This document shows, one piece after another, positions 1 to 11,599 of a stretch of DNA of 64,000 nt. Position 1 is the stretch's first letter. Every line of letters starts with the position of its first letter. A program made the position numbers and the translations under genes. Source of the stretch: Mangifera indica (lineage: Eukaryota > Streptophyta > Magnoliopsida > Sapindales > Anacardiaceae); NCBI RefSeq assembly GCF_011075055.1, contig NC_058154.1, positions 9,369,620 through 9,433,619 of the forward strand. Direction: 5' to 3'. The notes beneath the pieces are model-generated. The model was not told where the DNA came from and ran no database searches. It was given only the letters and a program-made list of their open reading frames with translations.

Positions 1-185
1 TCACTGTCCCAAAAATGATTTTGTTTGAATTCAAATGAATCAATAATTGTAGTAGCCACCATCTACGCTGAAAAAGTGAAAAATTAAAAAGGATTGAATG
101 ATCCAATGATAATATACAACTATAACTTAAATTCAGATGCTATGCATCATTTATATAGAGTAAGAAAATCTATATTTATATGGAT

Positions 186-360
186 AAAATTATGTATACA
201 AATAAATTGTATAAATTTATTTATGCACATTGAAATGACAGTTTGTGATTGGTTGATGTTATTATTTACTTTTTCTATCACTTTAAATTCACGTAATCAC
301 AAACTGTCACTTCAGTTTGTATAGATAAATTTTTACAATTTATTTATTCGTATAGTTTTA
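186..360. repeat. Hairpin MITE upstream of the DUF641 gene
   Basis: The two halves are imperfect reverse complements with arms of about 75 bp. The left arm carries ACAGTTTGTGATTGG and the right arm CACAAACTGTCACTTC. Both outer ends contain AAATTGTA-type AT-rich termini. No coding capacity is visible; the small open frames across it are products of the inverted repeat. Class is uncertain because flanking target duplications are unclear. Confidence 0.75.
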
Positions 361-1110
361 TTTATATTATAACCTTATTTGATATATATGGTTTCTTTAG
401 TTAACTAAATGTGACAAATTAACTTGAATATTGTATAATTCCATGTATAATATTGAGTTGAAATATGATGGCCATCTAATTTATTTAAGAGAAAGGTTGG
501 TGTCTGGTGGCCTCAGAATTGAAATATTGAATGGTAGGAATATTTTGACCCAAGTATAATAATAATACACGAACAAACATGAAAGAAAGAATGGTCCCAG
601 CTTAAAATAAAACATTAGTATTACGGATTTTTCATTTCCCCCAATCCTTTTCTCCCCACTTGCTTCTTGTCACATGAATATAATAACTAGCTCCAATTTG
701 TACTTGCCTCAATTACAAAGAAGCATTAACTAAACTTTTTTATGTGATAATCTATGCAGGCTCCAGCTAGCTTCTGCTTATTGATTTGGATGTTATTATT
801 CTTCTTCTGTTCTTTTTTTTTTTCTCTATGCCCTGTTAAAGCTAGACTCTTTTTTGGTCATTGAGAAAAAGTTGTAGAAACTGCAAAGTTTGAGAGGAAC
901 CCAAGACGGGAAGATATTCTAATGGTGCTTTCTTGTGAATGGCCTAGGCCTAAGTGTTAAAAGCATATTGTTTGCTGGCCTTTTTCTTTCATCCTTTAAC
1001 ACTCATATCATCATCATAACCCCATATCTTTATTGTCTTCTATTTCTCATTTTTAATTCAGAATCATTTAGAATTTTCATTAGCATCAAAATTTGTAGCT
1101 TCTTCTGCAG
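361..1110. other. Upstream region of the DUF641 gene
   Basis: This region contains no credible coding frame. It is AT-rich with a long T tract near 811-820. The promoter and 5' UTR of the DUF641 gene must lie here; an AATATAATAA stretch near 677-686 is the only TATA-like element I noted. The last 12 bases before the ATG look like a 3' splice site, so part may be a leader intron. Confidence 0.5.
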
Positions 1111-2505
1111 ATGGAATCAGTGAAACCTTCAGCTATGACTCCAACCAAGAGTAAATTGGCACATACTTTTGCTAAAGTTTTTCATATTCGAGCAATATCT
1201 GGGGTTGCTCTGGTTGATGGAGTTCAGAAAGTTAAGCATCTAGAGAAGGTGATCAAAGATGATTGGAAACCCGTTAAGAGTACAGGTAGTTGGTCTCAGT
1301 TACTTGACGAGGATGATAAAGATGATGAATACAAATTGGCCATGGAAGCTTTTCTTGCAAAGATTTTTGCAACCATTTCTTCGGTTAAAGCTGCGTATAG
1401 TCAATTACAATATGCTCAGTCTCCTTATGATGCCGAGGGTATTCAATCTGCTGATCATTTGGTAGTTAAAGAGTTGAAGAATTTGTCTGAATTGAAGCAG
1501 TGTTACTTGAAGAAACAATTTGATATTTCACCAGAGAAAACATTGGTTTCTGCAGAAATTCTGGAGCTGAAGAGTCTTGTAAAGACCTACGAAATCATGG
1601 GGAATAAGTTAGAATCGCAGCTGAGGCTCAAGGAATCTGAAATCATATTTCTTAAAGAGAAGTTAGAGGAAAACAATGAACAAAACAAGTTAATACATAA
1701 TAGTCTAAATCAAAGTGGTCAGTTATCTATGCTTGATAATCTTCACTTCTCAGGGTTAAGTACTAGTCATTTTGTTACAGTTCTTCAGCATGCTGTGAAA
1801 TCTATCCGAGGATTTGTCAGATTGATGATTGATGAGATGAAAACTGCTGGTTGGGATATCGACGCAGCAGCCAGTTCAATTCAACCAAATGTGGTGTATT
1901 ATAAAGCTGATCACAAATGTTATGCTTTTGAATCCTTTGTTTGCGGGGAAATGTTCAATACTTTTCATTACCGCAATTACTCCCCAGCAAACGAGTCTTT
2001 GCCTGAGAGAAAGAAACAACAACAGCAACAACAACAGCTTTTCTTTGAGAGATTCACAGAACTAAAATCTGTGAAAGCAAAGGATTACCTTTCAAGGAAG
2101 CCTAAATCATTGTTTGGAAAATTTTGCCGGGTCAAGTACTGGCAAGTGATTCACCAGAAGATGGAATCATCATTTTTTGGCAATCTTAACCACAGGAACC
2201 TTCTGAGTTCTGGTGAATTTCCAGATACTGGATTCTTTGCCTCATTTGCAGAAATGGCAAAACGGGTTTGGCTCCTACATTGCTTAGCCTTTACATTCCA
2301 GCCTGCGGCCTCCATCTTTCAAGTAAACAAAGGGACTCGATTCTCAGAAGCTTACATGGAAAGCTTAGATGATGAAGCCTTCCTTTCAATGGACAGCACG
2401 CAACAATCCGACCCTCGAGTGGCTTTCACAGTTGTTCCAGGTTTCAGAATTGGTAAAACAGTTCTACAGTGCCAGGTTTATCTCTCCCACTTTCAAACTA
2501 ATTAG
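1111..2505 (+). CDS. DUF641 family protein (GIL1/IRKI/UNE1-like), 464 aa
   Basis: The single uninterrupted frame encodes 464 residues. A conserved N-terminal LAHTFAKVFHIRAISG segment (about 16-31) is followed by the DUF641 core (about 75-135, FLAKIFATISSVKAAYSQLQ), a charged coiled-coil stretch (about 142-195) and the family C-terminal region (about 228-455), which includes GFVRLMIDEMKTAGWD, the FCRVKYWQVIHQKM segment and a closing PGFRIGKTVLQCQVYL. A run of seven Gln (303-309) is coded by CAA/CAG. The length fits UNE1-type members; IRKI and GIL1 are longer. Family members are plant-specific cytoplasmic or plasma-membrane-associated proteins linked to gravitropism in light (GIL1), IRK receptor-kinase interaction (IRKI) and fertilisation (UNE1); no enzymatic activity is known. 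The ATG follows a pyrimidine-rich TTCTTCTGCAG, so a 5' UTR intron acceptor just before the start is possible. It is the only intact conventional gene here. I am sure of the family, less of the subgroup. Confidence 0.93.
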   Translation: MESVKPSAMTPTKSKLAHTFAKVFHIRAISGVALVDGVQKVKHLEKVIKDDWKPVKSTGSWSQLLDEDDKDDEYKLAMEAFLAKIFATISSVKAAYSQLQYAQSPYDAEGIQSADHLVVKELKNLSELKQCYLKKQFDISPEKTLVSAEILELKSLVKTYEIMGNKLESQLRLKESEIIFLKEKLEENNEQNKLIHNSLNQSGQLSMLDNLHFSGLSTSHFVTVLQHAVKSIRGFVRLMIDEMKTAGWDIDAAASSIQPNVVYYKADHKCYAFESFVCGEMFNTFHYRNYSPANESLPERKKQQQQQQQLFFERFTELKSVKAKDYLSRKPKSLFGKFCRVKYWQVIHQKMESSFFGNLNHRNLLSSGEFPDTGFFASFAEMAKRVWLLHCLAFTFQPAASIFQVNKGTRFSEAYMESLDDEAFLSMDSTQQSDPRVAFTVVPGFRIGKTVLQCQVYLSHFQTN

Positions 2506-2990
2506 TTACAACCATTAATCACCATTTGCCGAGAAAACATTGATTGACTGGAAGGCTATGCACTGAAAAGAATCTTGGCTGTGAACAATGCACGTGTATC
2601 TGTCGAATGAGAGACCGCCACATGGCATGAATGACATGTAATGGCTCTCTCATTGGTGTGATACATTGCATCAGTTGGCACCCGAGATCTTCCCCATGGT
2701 TTTGATATTTTTTTGCATAAATTAAAGATCAGACAAATGGGGTTGCCTGGTTGATAAGTGTTATGTGGGGACTGTAAGACGCTCCCAGGGATTTTGTCCC
2801 TTTTTCTATGTGGCCAATTCGAAAAGCAAATTAGGTAGACTGAATGAATGGTTTTATTTTTATTATGTAAGATAACTTCCTGTCAAATTTTGTTGATATT
2901 AGAACAATAACAGAGGGATGTTAGCTGTTTTGCGTCATCACTTGATAATAAAATTGATGTTCTTAATGTACACAATGATTTATTTTATAC
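2506..2990 (+). other. 3' UTR and downstream region of the DUF641 gene
   Basis: No coding frame follows the stop codon. The segment has ordinary mixed composition and ends with an AATAAA at 2947-2952 that could serve as a polyadenylation signal. Other AT-rich signals are also possible. Confidence 0.45.
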
Positions 2991-2991
2991 A

Positions 2992-3160
2992 GAGCAATGC
3001 AATGTGTATATCTTTTGATACATAATTTAAGTATATAGATAATGTGTCATCGTGTGATTGAGTGTTATTTAATTTTAAATTCAAAATTATCCAATCACAT
3101 AATGATATATTATGTTTAAATTGTTTACCAAAAATGTGTACACATAATTTTATATATATA
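2992..3160. repeat. Hairpin MITE
   Basis: An inverted repeat with arms of about 65 bp. The left arm starts GTGTATATCTTTTGATACAT and the right arm ends TACCAAAAATGTGTACAC, with matching internal segments (GTCATCGTGTGATTGAGT versus AATCACATAATGATA). It ends in a TA dinucleotide run. It belongs to the same broad family as hairpins at 4326-4478, 11230-11400 and 43453-43612. Confidence 0.7.
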
Positions 3161-3389
3161 TATATATATATATTCATTTTAGATGGGAAGTTCAACTATT
3201 AAGTGTATTATAAATATTGTATAATTTATGCTTTGAGAGCTTTGCCATGTATTGCCAGAAAGAGACCTCTTTGCCTCTTGTTCTTTCCCTTTTTGGGAGG
3301 GCTACACCTATATGCTTATGAGATATCCCTTTTTACAGAAATCATCATAGATTTGTAAATTGAATTCTTTAAATAGACAAAATCTATAT

Positions 3390-4160
3390 CTCTCTAATTA
3401 AGTTGGATTTGAACCGAGTTAGCTTGACTTTAAAAGTTAGCTTGGTTTGAATTTGTCTAAATTGAATTCAAGCCAAATTTGAGTTAAAAGGTTCGACACA
3501 ATTTGAAACTGAGTTAAACTTGAGTTAAAAAGTGTTTGATTTGGTTTGGTTCGAATTCATGATTCAAATATGTGATTTAAAATTGTAGGTTGATTCAGTT
3601 TGAATTCGTAGTTTGAACTGATAATTTGAATTTATAGTTTGATTTTGTTTAAATTCATAATTCGAATAAGTGATTGTATCTATGATTTGAGTAAAATAAT
3701 ATTGTTTTGTCAATGAAAAATTTGAATTATAAATTCAAATTGAATTGAGTTGAATTATTTTTTATTTAAGTTAGACTCAAGTTACTCTTAATTTTGATTC
3801 AATTTATTTAAGTTAGATTATTTTTTTATTCGAATTTAACTCAAACAAGGGATGTTTGGGCTCAGTATCCACACACACTAAATGAAAATGGGTTGGTTTG
3901 ATTTTATTAAGCCAAAGGTTAGAGACTTAAGACAGTTTGAGTTCGACTCAATCTCTAAATTTGAAATTAAAAGTTCATTTTGAATTTCCAACTAAAGTTT
4001 ATGACTCATTGAATAAATGACATCATGTCATTTAATTATAAAAAAAAATGATATCGTTTAAATAATTGTTTAATATAATTCAAATTGAGTCAAAAATTAA
4101 GCTTAAATCAAACTGAATCATTTGTTTAGTTCAACCTGAAAATTTAAATAGAAAGGGACT
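3390..4160. repeat. Degenerate GAATTC/TTTGAATTCATAG-type low-complexity repeat
   Basis: Short motifs such as TTTGAATTCATAGTTTGAA, TCAAATTGAATTGAG and GAGTTCGACTCAA recur irregularly with many variants on both strands. Similar tracts lie at 7270-7800 and in the unit 2 counterparts (41690-42130, 46480-46950). No coding frame is present. The pattern looks like a decayed satellite-like or transposon subterminal array. Confidence 0.55.
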
Positions 4161-4261
4161 AAAGTTGGGTGGAATTGTATTAGTTTCTCAAATGAGGGGT
4201 GTTAAAAAAAATCCAATAGTCGTCAACTTATAGTATATAACAAACCCATAGTCACACACAC

Positions 4262-4265
4262 ACAC

Positions 4266-4322
<57 letters not shown>
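4262..4322. repeat. (TA)n microsatellite with (CA)n lead-in
   Basis: A pure TA dinucleotide run of about 55 bases preceded by a CA run. The corresponding unit 2 site has the CA run but not the long TA run, and holds the 43049-43428 MITE. Confidence 0.9.
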
Positions 4323-4325
<3 letters not shown>

Positions 4326-4326
<1 letters not shown>

Positions 4327-4478
4327 TAATGTTAGATGAATATTTTTTTTAGTATATAATTAAATATATAGATGATATATCATTATATGATTGAACATTA
4401 TTTTATTTTTAATTAAAAATTACTTAATCATATAATAACACATTATTTGTGTATCCAAAAGTATGTACACAATTTAAT
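4326..4478. repeat. Hairpin MITE
   Basis: Inverted-repeat arms pair ATATATAGATGATATATCA with the AATCATATAATAACACATTA side; the centre is TTTTTAATTAAAAATTA. The outer right end reads CCAAAAGTATGTACACAA, like the 3143 hairpin. Its unit 2 copy is 43453-43612. Confidence 0.65.
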
Positions 4479-4529
4479 TGTAACAATAAAATTATATGTG
4501 TCTATTTTGAGTATACAAATAAGTATATA

Positions 4530-4768
4530 TGTGACACTTTTAGAAGAATCTGACATCGGTAAAGTACCAAAAAGATGTTGGATATATGTGTGCATCCCAC
4601 ATTGCTTAAGGATGAAAATATGAGATTGATTAAATTACCTGTGAGCTTTTTAACCTGTCAAGATACGTTTTAATTTGTAAAACTCATAAGTAAAATCATG
4701 ATAGACTGTGTGTTCAAAATAGATAATATTTTGACATTAGATCGATCTATTAGACAAAAAATGTTATA
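4530..4768 (+). repeat. Old solo LTR related to the TRIM element
   Basis: It begins TGTGACACTTTTAG and ends near ATGTTATA. It shares in order the internal landmarks of the TRIM LTRs at 24094: GACATCGG, AAAGATGTTGG, a CCCACATTG segment, GATTAAAT, TGTCAAGATACGTTTT, TAAAACTCATAAG and GACTGTGTGTTCAAAAT. No internal region, primer site or second LTR follows, so it is a solo LTR. Its unit 2 copy is 43661-43898. Confidence 0.6.
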
Positions 4769-5185
4769 ACACATTTGATCTATATATAGCATTGAATCAT
4801 AGTGTAAATATATATTAAAGTTAGAAATTGAAACATATAACATGCAAGAGTAAAAGATGCATTTTATTCAAAATATAATTATGATGAGTTGAAAAAAAAA
4901 GAAGAAAATAATAAGTATACATAGAAGACACATCGTTTTCAAAAACTAATTGTTGTGGTCTAATTTTTCTTCAAAATGAAGTTAATATAAACCATATATG
5001 TTGGTTTGGCAGCTACACAAATAAGTTTCTTTTCTTCAGCTAACTAGCTTGTATATTTTCTAGAGCTCTGGCCATTGTTTTGTGGTCCAATTTATCTTCA
5101 AAATGTATGCCTTAAAGAAACTTTGCTACACCATCATCATTGTTATTATTTCTTTTATTTTTTGGAAAATCAATTAGGGGTTAGG
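4769..5185. other. Non-coding AT-rich spacer
   Basis: No gene, RNA or clear repeat is seen here. The only structure is A- and T-rich runs and the flank of the following element. Confidence 0.5.
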
Positions 5186-5195
5186 GTGATTTGTA

Positions 5196-5856
5196 GTTAG
5201 AACCAATATTTCTAAAACCAGATCGGTGACTGAATTAGTTATCTTACTGGTTCATAGTTCAACCGGTTTGATCGGTTCAATTGGAGAATTAACCGGTTCA
5301 ATTTATTATCAAATTATAATAAATAGATTTTGTTTAAAAATTTGTAAAAAATAAAATCAATCATAATACCCACACCTATGAAGATTAGAATATATCTTTT
5401 TTAAGAATTAATAATTATTTATTTGATTTCAATGAAAAAATTAAAATTAAAAAAGTTTCAATGTTATGATACATAAAAAAAACATAATTTTGTAAATTAT
5501 TGTCTATAGAAGACATTTTAATGGATATAAAATATTTTTTTATTTTATTTTTTAATTTATTTTTTCTTACAAACATTTAGAAATTTATCTAATTTAATAA
5601 AAAATAATCAAATTACTCAAAAAATAATTACAGTTTAAAAAATTCAAAAGTCAAAAATAATCAAACCCAATTTTGACCCTTTTATCTAGTCAAACATGAT
5701 TTTTGATTGGGTTTGACCGAGTCAAAGGCAAAATTGATTTTTTATATTAATCACACTAGACTTGGAGTTGGTTCCTAGTTCAACTGGTTAAACTGGTCAG
5801 TTCTATCCGATTTGATCCAGTCCAATTTTCAAATCATTGGTTAGAACTCTTATACA
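5196..5856. mobile_element. MITE/MULE-like element with GAACCAAT termini
   Basis: The left end reads GTTAGAACCAATATTTCTAA and the right end, read in reverse, GTTCTAACCAATGATTTG. Both subterminal regions carry motifs of the AACCGGTTCAA / GATCGGTTCAATTGG type, which are frequent in a widespread plant element. A near-repeat GTGATTTGTA / GTGATTTATA flanks it (5186-5195 and 5857-5866), consistent with a 9-10 bp target duplication of the Mutator kind. There is no coding capacity. The unit 2 copy is 44358-45026. Confidence 0.6.
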
Positions 5857-5866
5857 GTGATTTATA

Positions 5867-7040
5867 ACTCAGATGAATTTTGTTCAAAGCTTATCCTTGA
5901 ATAAGTTTTAGAGGTTTCGATAAGTGATTAGCGACTATGTAATTCTTACTTGATACTTCACAAGGACAAGGAATGTCACTCAAAGTCAAGGCATTCTAAT
6001 TCAAAAGGTGAGGGTATATTCTTTCTATATAAATAATATGAGAATGTTTGTAGAAAACTTAGATTGATTAGAATTATATCCATTGTAATCTCAAGAGGAT
6101 GGGAAATCCTATTTCTACAAAATTTGAATATATCTTTCCCTCCCAAGAATCCTATAAATACAAGGGGGAAAAAAGAGAGACAAAGAGGTGTACAAATATA
6201 TATATAAATATATATAAGAGCAATGTTATATATATACATTTTAAATATACAATATGAATACACAGATAATATGTTATTATATAATTAGGTGTTATTATAT
6301 AATAGATATTGTGGTGCGGATAATAAAAACAAAATAAATACTAATTGTTGAGAAAATCATTGTTGTTCTTTTGCAATACACCTCAATCGATAATAACATA
6401 GTAGACGTAGACATTTCAATAGTTAGACTAAACCACGTTAAAAGCTTGTGTCTTATTTCTTTATTTTAATTTCCATTTCCATTTCAATAGATATACTATA
6501 GTAGATACATCAAAGTCTTTTCATATTCTAATTGTTGCTAAATAATCTTATGTGTAAGACTTGAAATTCAGTATATTAGAAGGTGACGGGAAATTGTATT
6601 AATAGTTTGACGTCATAGGAAGGGCACCATATTCCACCTTGACAACTCTAATAGATATTGACAATGGCTTGCAACATAGGGTTTTGAAAATATAATCAAT
6701 CTTTAGAAGACTTAAAAAGTAGTGTAGAGTACAACTATTTTGCGAGCATAATTATTACACCCTTAAGGCTAGCACATTGTATCTCGAGCAAGGAATGACT
6801 TCTAAGACTAAATGAATTATTGACAATCTTTTATATATTATTTAATAGATATATAACTTTATCCTACCGTTAGACACTTTATTAGAAAGTCTCATTTTTA
6901 AGAGAGAAATGTCCACAAAAACATTTATACTGTTCATAAAAGCTACTTGCTCTTAATAACCACTAGAGGGATATTAAATCCTCCACCGCTTGCTAGAAAA
7001 TGGTACACATGTTTGATATACAACTTTTCAATTATTTAAT
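5867..7040. other. Non-coding spacer with an LTR-promoter-like fragment
   Basis: Around 5960-6190 the text (GATTAGAATTATATCCATTG, CTCAAGAGGATGGGAAATCC, then CCTATAAATACAAGGGGG) resembles the promoter part of a retrotransposon LTR, with a TATA box at about 6151-6158. The rest shows half of a MITE-like hairpin near 6216-6300 and nothing coding. The unit 2 counterpart is about 45027-46165. Confidence 0.4.
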
Positions 7041-7048
7041 TTATTTTT

Positions 7049-7300
7049 ATGTTTGACATATGTGCTTGGATGCTAGAAAATGGTGATGGGCTTGAAGTTC
7101 CTGATAGGTGTATGAGATGTGTAAAGTTTTGGGCCTTGTTTATTGGGCTTTCCTTCACTATGGTGGCCATTTATTTTCATCTCTTTTTAGACGATAATGT
7201 CAACTTGGTATCTAGAGCTACAATCTGTACAACTAGGGTGGGATGCAAATCAGCCAGCCCAAATATTTTTTGGCTTGAGTTTGATCCAAATAAAAAATAA
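7049..7300 (+). other. Unrecognised 83-codon open frame, duplicated
   Basis: The frame encodes a Cys-containing segment with one hydrophobic stretch (FWALFIGLSFTMVAIYFHLF, about residues 26-45) after a charged start. The unit 2 copy (46166-46477) keeps the frame with few changes, but the duplication is too recent for this to indicate selection. It runs into the degenerate GAATTC-type repeat at its 3' end. I do not recognise a family; it is probably a relic rather than a gene. Confidence 0.2.
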
Positions 7301-7800
7301 TTCAGTTTGAGTACATTGAGCCAAAATTAGGTATGACTTGAGTTCTACTCAAATGAAAAATGGTTCAATTCGGTTCAATTTGAATTCGATTTAATTTCGT
7401 AGTTCAAATAAATGGTTTGAATTTATAGCTTGATTCAGTTCAAAATCATGGTTTGAATTGATGATTCGAATTTATGAATTGGATTCATGACTCTTAGTTT
7501 ATGTTTCATTAATAAAATGATGTTATTTTACCTAAATAATATTCAAATTTATTGATTTAAACCATAAATTCAAATTGAACTGAACCACAAATTTGAATCA
7601 CTAATTCAAACTATGAATTCTAATTGAATTGAGCCACAAATTCGAACCGTTAATTCAAATTATGAATTCGAGTCAAACTGAGCCGAACACCTTTTAATTT
7701 GAATTCGATTCAGTTTAAAAAACAAATCAAATCTTTTAATTCAGATTCAGTTCGAATTTGAATCAAACTGAATCAAACCTAGACCGCTTTCAAGATCGAG
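7270..7800. repeat. Degenerate GAATTC-type repeat array
   Basis: Irregular recurrence of AATTCAAATTGAA, GAGCCACAAATTCGAA, TTGAATTCGATTCAGTTT and variants, as in 3390-4160. No coding frame is present. The unit 2 counterpart is 46480-46950. Confidence 0.55.
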
Positions 7801-9476
7801 CTGGCTCAGATCATATCCAAGCCTGCGTACAACATGGAAACTTTTACATAACCTGAATAGTTTTTCTTTTCATCTTGCTTTATTAATTCTTCAATTTCCA
7901 AATACCATTTTCATTTGGATACTTCTACTTTTGACTTTATTCGGTGAAATCGCTGGCCTAAAAAGAACTATCCGTCATGACCTGCTTGTAGTGCAGTATT
8001 CGAAACTTTCTTTGTGCCGATGCAACTCCTCGTTCCGGTTCATGGTGTTGGAATTCAAACTTACTAGTGGGAAAATTTGCAATAATGGCAATTACACCGA
8101 ACTTGAGTGAATTTCGGTGCCAGAACATGAAGCGACACAATAGAGAAAGTGAATGGTCGATTTTTTATGTGATTCGGCAAAGAATACCAAGATCATATGG
8201 CCATGGTATCACCATTATTTGTATAGTGATGACAAAGAATTACAAAGTTGTGATAAAAACTTCTAAGAATGAGTATATGTTAAGGTCTCTCTATCTCTTT
8301 TTCTCCATTAAAAATATAATACAAGTGAAAATTAAGATCAAATGTATAATTATCTTCTGGTAGTTTATTGGACCCTCTAATAAAATATTCAGAGAACTCT
8401 AAGATATAAGGCCCTGGAGTTGTTCGGGGCACAAATCTTATTGCGGAAGTTAAAATCTAAAGCTTTGGTGTTGTGACCTTGAATATCATTTGTGAGACAA
8501 AAAGTTCTAGCTGGTGTGGTGATTATCTAATTGACACTATAAAGATCAAGGTAGAAGAGGATCAATTTTCTGATCTAGTGGATAAATAAAGTGAAGATAT
8601 GCAAAACAACAGAGAAGACACTGTAAAAATGATCTAAATTGAACGAATATGTGCAATCAATAAAGCAAACAAATCATATTTTGTTAGTGATTAGACTCTC
8701 AAGTGTCTAATTTTAAGAGAACTTGAATTAAGTATTAAAGCTTAAAGTATTGAAGTAAGCTGAAGCTTGGGTTTTGGAATGTGGTTGCACAAGGACGTTA
8801 TAGGTCGGAATATCACTAATGCTATTCACAGTTATCATTGAGATTCATGGATACAATATTTTATGATATATGATACGTATCCTATAATACGATATAATAC
8901 AGATAAAAAAAATAAAACGTATCTGAAGATATATTAAATTAATATGATACAATAGACGTATCGTATAACATAAAATATATTATTGATACAGATTGATATA
9001 CTTTTTTAGAGATTATAAAGATATAATAGAGATATTTATGAGAAATTTTAACTTTTCAAAGGTGTTTGTGATATTATTCAAAATGAAGATGTGTCAATTA
9101 GAAATATTTTTAGTATTTTATTAATATTTTGTTATATTTTTTTTAAAAGACATATATTACAATATTATATGATACACAATATATAATATAAAAAATTCAA
9201 AAGTCACCATTTCACTAACATGTAATATGAAAGAAGTAGCTTGCATTGAAAATCAAAGTGAACTGGTCTCTTCTCTTTTAGTTGGAAATCTTTAGAAACC
9301 TAGCTTAAATCCATTGGTCCAAATATGTTCGTTCTTGTAAAAAATTTAGAAGCTATAATAGACTCACATCTATAATTATGGAAAAATCTAATTCGTGTCA
9401 AAATTTCATTGAACGTCAACAAACAAAAGGAGGTAGCCTAACTTTCGATTCACCCGGTATAATAAACTAACATTAT
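7801..9476. other. Spacer without recognisable genes
   Basis: Short open frames on both strands near 7958-8363 overlap each other and match nothing I know. The part from about 8860 to 9220 is rich in GATAC/GTATC palindromic words (for example GATACGTATC), suggesting an old transposon end. About 770 bp from near 8795 to 9570 is absent from unit 2 (junction near 47999). Confidence 0.45.
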
Positions 9477-11590
9477 GTTGGTGTTTTGTGATCCTTAAAT
9501 GAACAATTAAAACAACAGAAAATGTAGATAATATTAAAATTTTGATCACAAAACAGCCCCCATAGGACACACGGGCAGTTATACATATAAAAAGAAGATT
9601 CTAAGAGCTAAGCCTGTGTTTGGAGGCTTCTTCATGTAAAGTTCTACCTTGAATTCATTTTGAAACTCTTCCACAACTCTCTACAATAATGTATTACGTT
9701 CTTTACTTGTCCACACAGAGACAACCAAAAACACACAGGAGTATAAAGGCTTGTTAGAGGCTTTGGTGATTGCTAGATCACCTGGTGAATGGATTGTGGA
9801 AGTTTTTGAGAAAAAATATTTATCTCCATAAAAGAATTTCAACTAGAAATTCTCTGGAAACCTAGCTTAATTCCAATGGTCATTTTGTATTTTTGATAAT
9901 TAATACAAGTTCCAAATTAAAAATTAAGCCGATGATGAGGATTGCCATAGTTGATTACAACTGTATACAAGCATTTCTTGTAATTTTGAATCAGTTAAAT
10001 AAGGAAGCAATTTCAATTCATTCCTGCAAGAATTTTAGGGCCTTTTCTTGACTTTTGTCCTTTTCTTTTACACTCAAACCAACACAAATAGTAAAGAAAA
10101 AGGAGGCAATTTCTTCAAGTAGACTTACTTCCTATAATAGATGTATTTATTTATGTATTGTTATATCACTTACACAAGAGAATGTGTTTCGATATATGAT
10201 TCTTATTGTTAAAATAAAATTTTACAAAAATTTTTAATTCTAATAAAGATTATAAACTTACTCTTCATAAGTTAAACTTAAACTGTTATGAGTTTAGAGG
10301 TATTATCCTCTACACCCGCCTACTAACTAGGGAGTAGAGCCCCTACTAACTGACTAGACAACATGACCCATGTGGATTGCAACTTATAAATGAAATGGCC
10401 ACAAGTTCTAACATGATTTGTCATTTCATCATTGCAAACAAATTGGTTTAGAAGGTCTTCAACCTCAATGTTGGTCAAGGCTTAGAGAGTTTCGCAAATT
10501 TGAAACCCGTTACAGATTTTAGTTTTTCAAATTTTTCATAGAGTCAGACCACCCCCAAGCCTCATCCATGTTTTTTTTTCTCATGTTACCCCATCAATTC
10601 TATAAGGTCATAGATGATATTTAGTAGATATATATTATATTTGATTTATTTTTTTAGAAGATCTGGTATACTTTTAAGCTCTTATTGGATAGCTATTGAA
10701 TTAGGTAAATGTATCATGTTAGTTATACATCAGACATAGTTTCTATAACCCAAAAAGAATATTATTATATATGCTGAATTGTATATAAAAGCTTGAAATT
10801 ACAAGATATAAATTATAAGTTGTAATTTCAAGCTTTTATCTGGTATTTAGTTTTATATAAATATAGTATTGTGATAATTAATTGAAAATATAAGAGATAT
10901 TTTCGTATTTTAAAAATTTATAAAAAATAAAAAACATAAGAAAAAAATAAAAATATGTATTAAATATAAAAAATATGTGTTTAATATGTTTTGAATTCAA
11001 AAATTTAAAATAACATATTTAAAACATGAATTAAATGAGAAGACAAATTTAACATTAATAATTCAAGTTTATATCACTTAAAATAAGGTTTCTGTGGACG
11101 TAGAGTTGGAAAAGAAAAATTCTTTGTGGAGAATTTGCTGACTTGCATTCATGCCAAACTGACTGAATATTTTATTTTAATATAATAAAACGAAACAACA
11201 TATTTAGCATTAAAACAACCTTATTAAGCAATACATATTCAATAAAACTATGTTTATTTATTTAGATATATAAATGATTATATATTTGACATATATCATC
11301 AAATGATTGAGTAATTTTGAATTAAAGATAAAATAATATTTAATCATTTAATAACATATCATATATATATTTATTAATAGATATGTATAGTATTACATAT
11401 ACATATATTGGCGAGATAGTGTGCATGCCGGTATACAAATATTAGAAACCTCAATTATTATTGATCCGTTTGATTTGTGCTTCCATGACACATAACATAA
11501 TCATAAGAATATTATACAAGAGGGCTTCTAATTATTGGAAGATATATTTATTAACCCAATATATACCTTATAGATATCTATTTGGGAGGA
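9477..11590. other. Module 1: downstream flank of the CEP-like gene A1
   Basis: This stretch is homologous to 25620-27720 (module 3) and to parts of 31030-34480 (module 4), with landmarks GTTATACATATAAAAAGA, a CACAACTCTCTACAAT segment, ACCACCCCCAAGC and GACCCAAAAAGAATAT. No coding frame is supported. It includes the 18-bp perfect inverted repeat at 10787-10837 and an AT-rich MITE-like hairpin near 11230-11400. Confidence 0.5.
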
Positions 11591-11599
11591 AAAGATGGT

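Noticed and set aside
5976..6263. 95-codon minus-strand frame, also seen at 45145-45450
   Set aside because: It covers a TATA-containing LTR-like promoter fragment; similarity between the two is due to the recent duplication.
7958..8363. Overlapping frames on both strands, repeated at 47097-47346
   Set aside because: Two opposed frames over the same bases, neither recognisable; conservation follows from segment duplication only.
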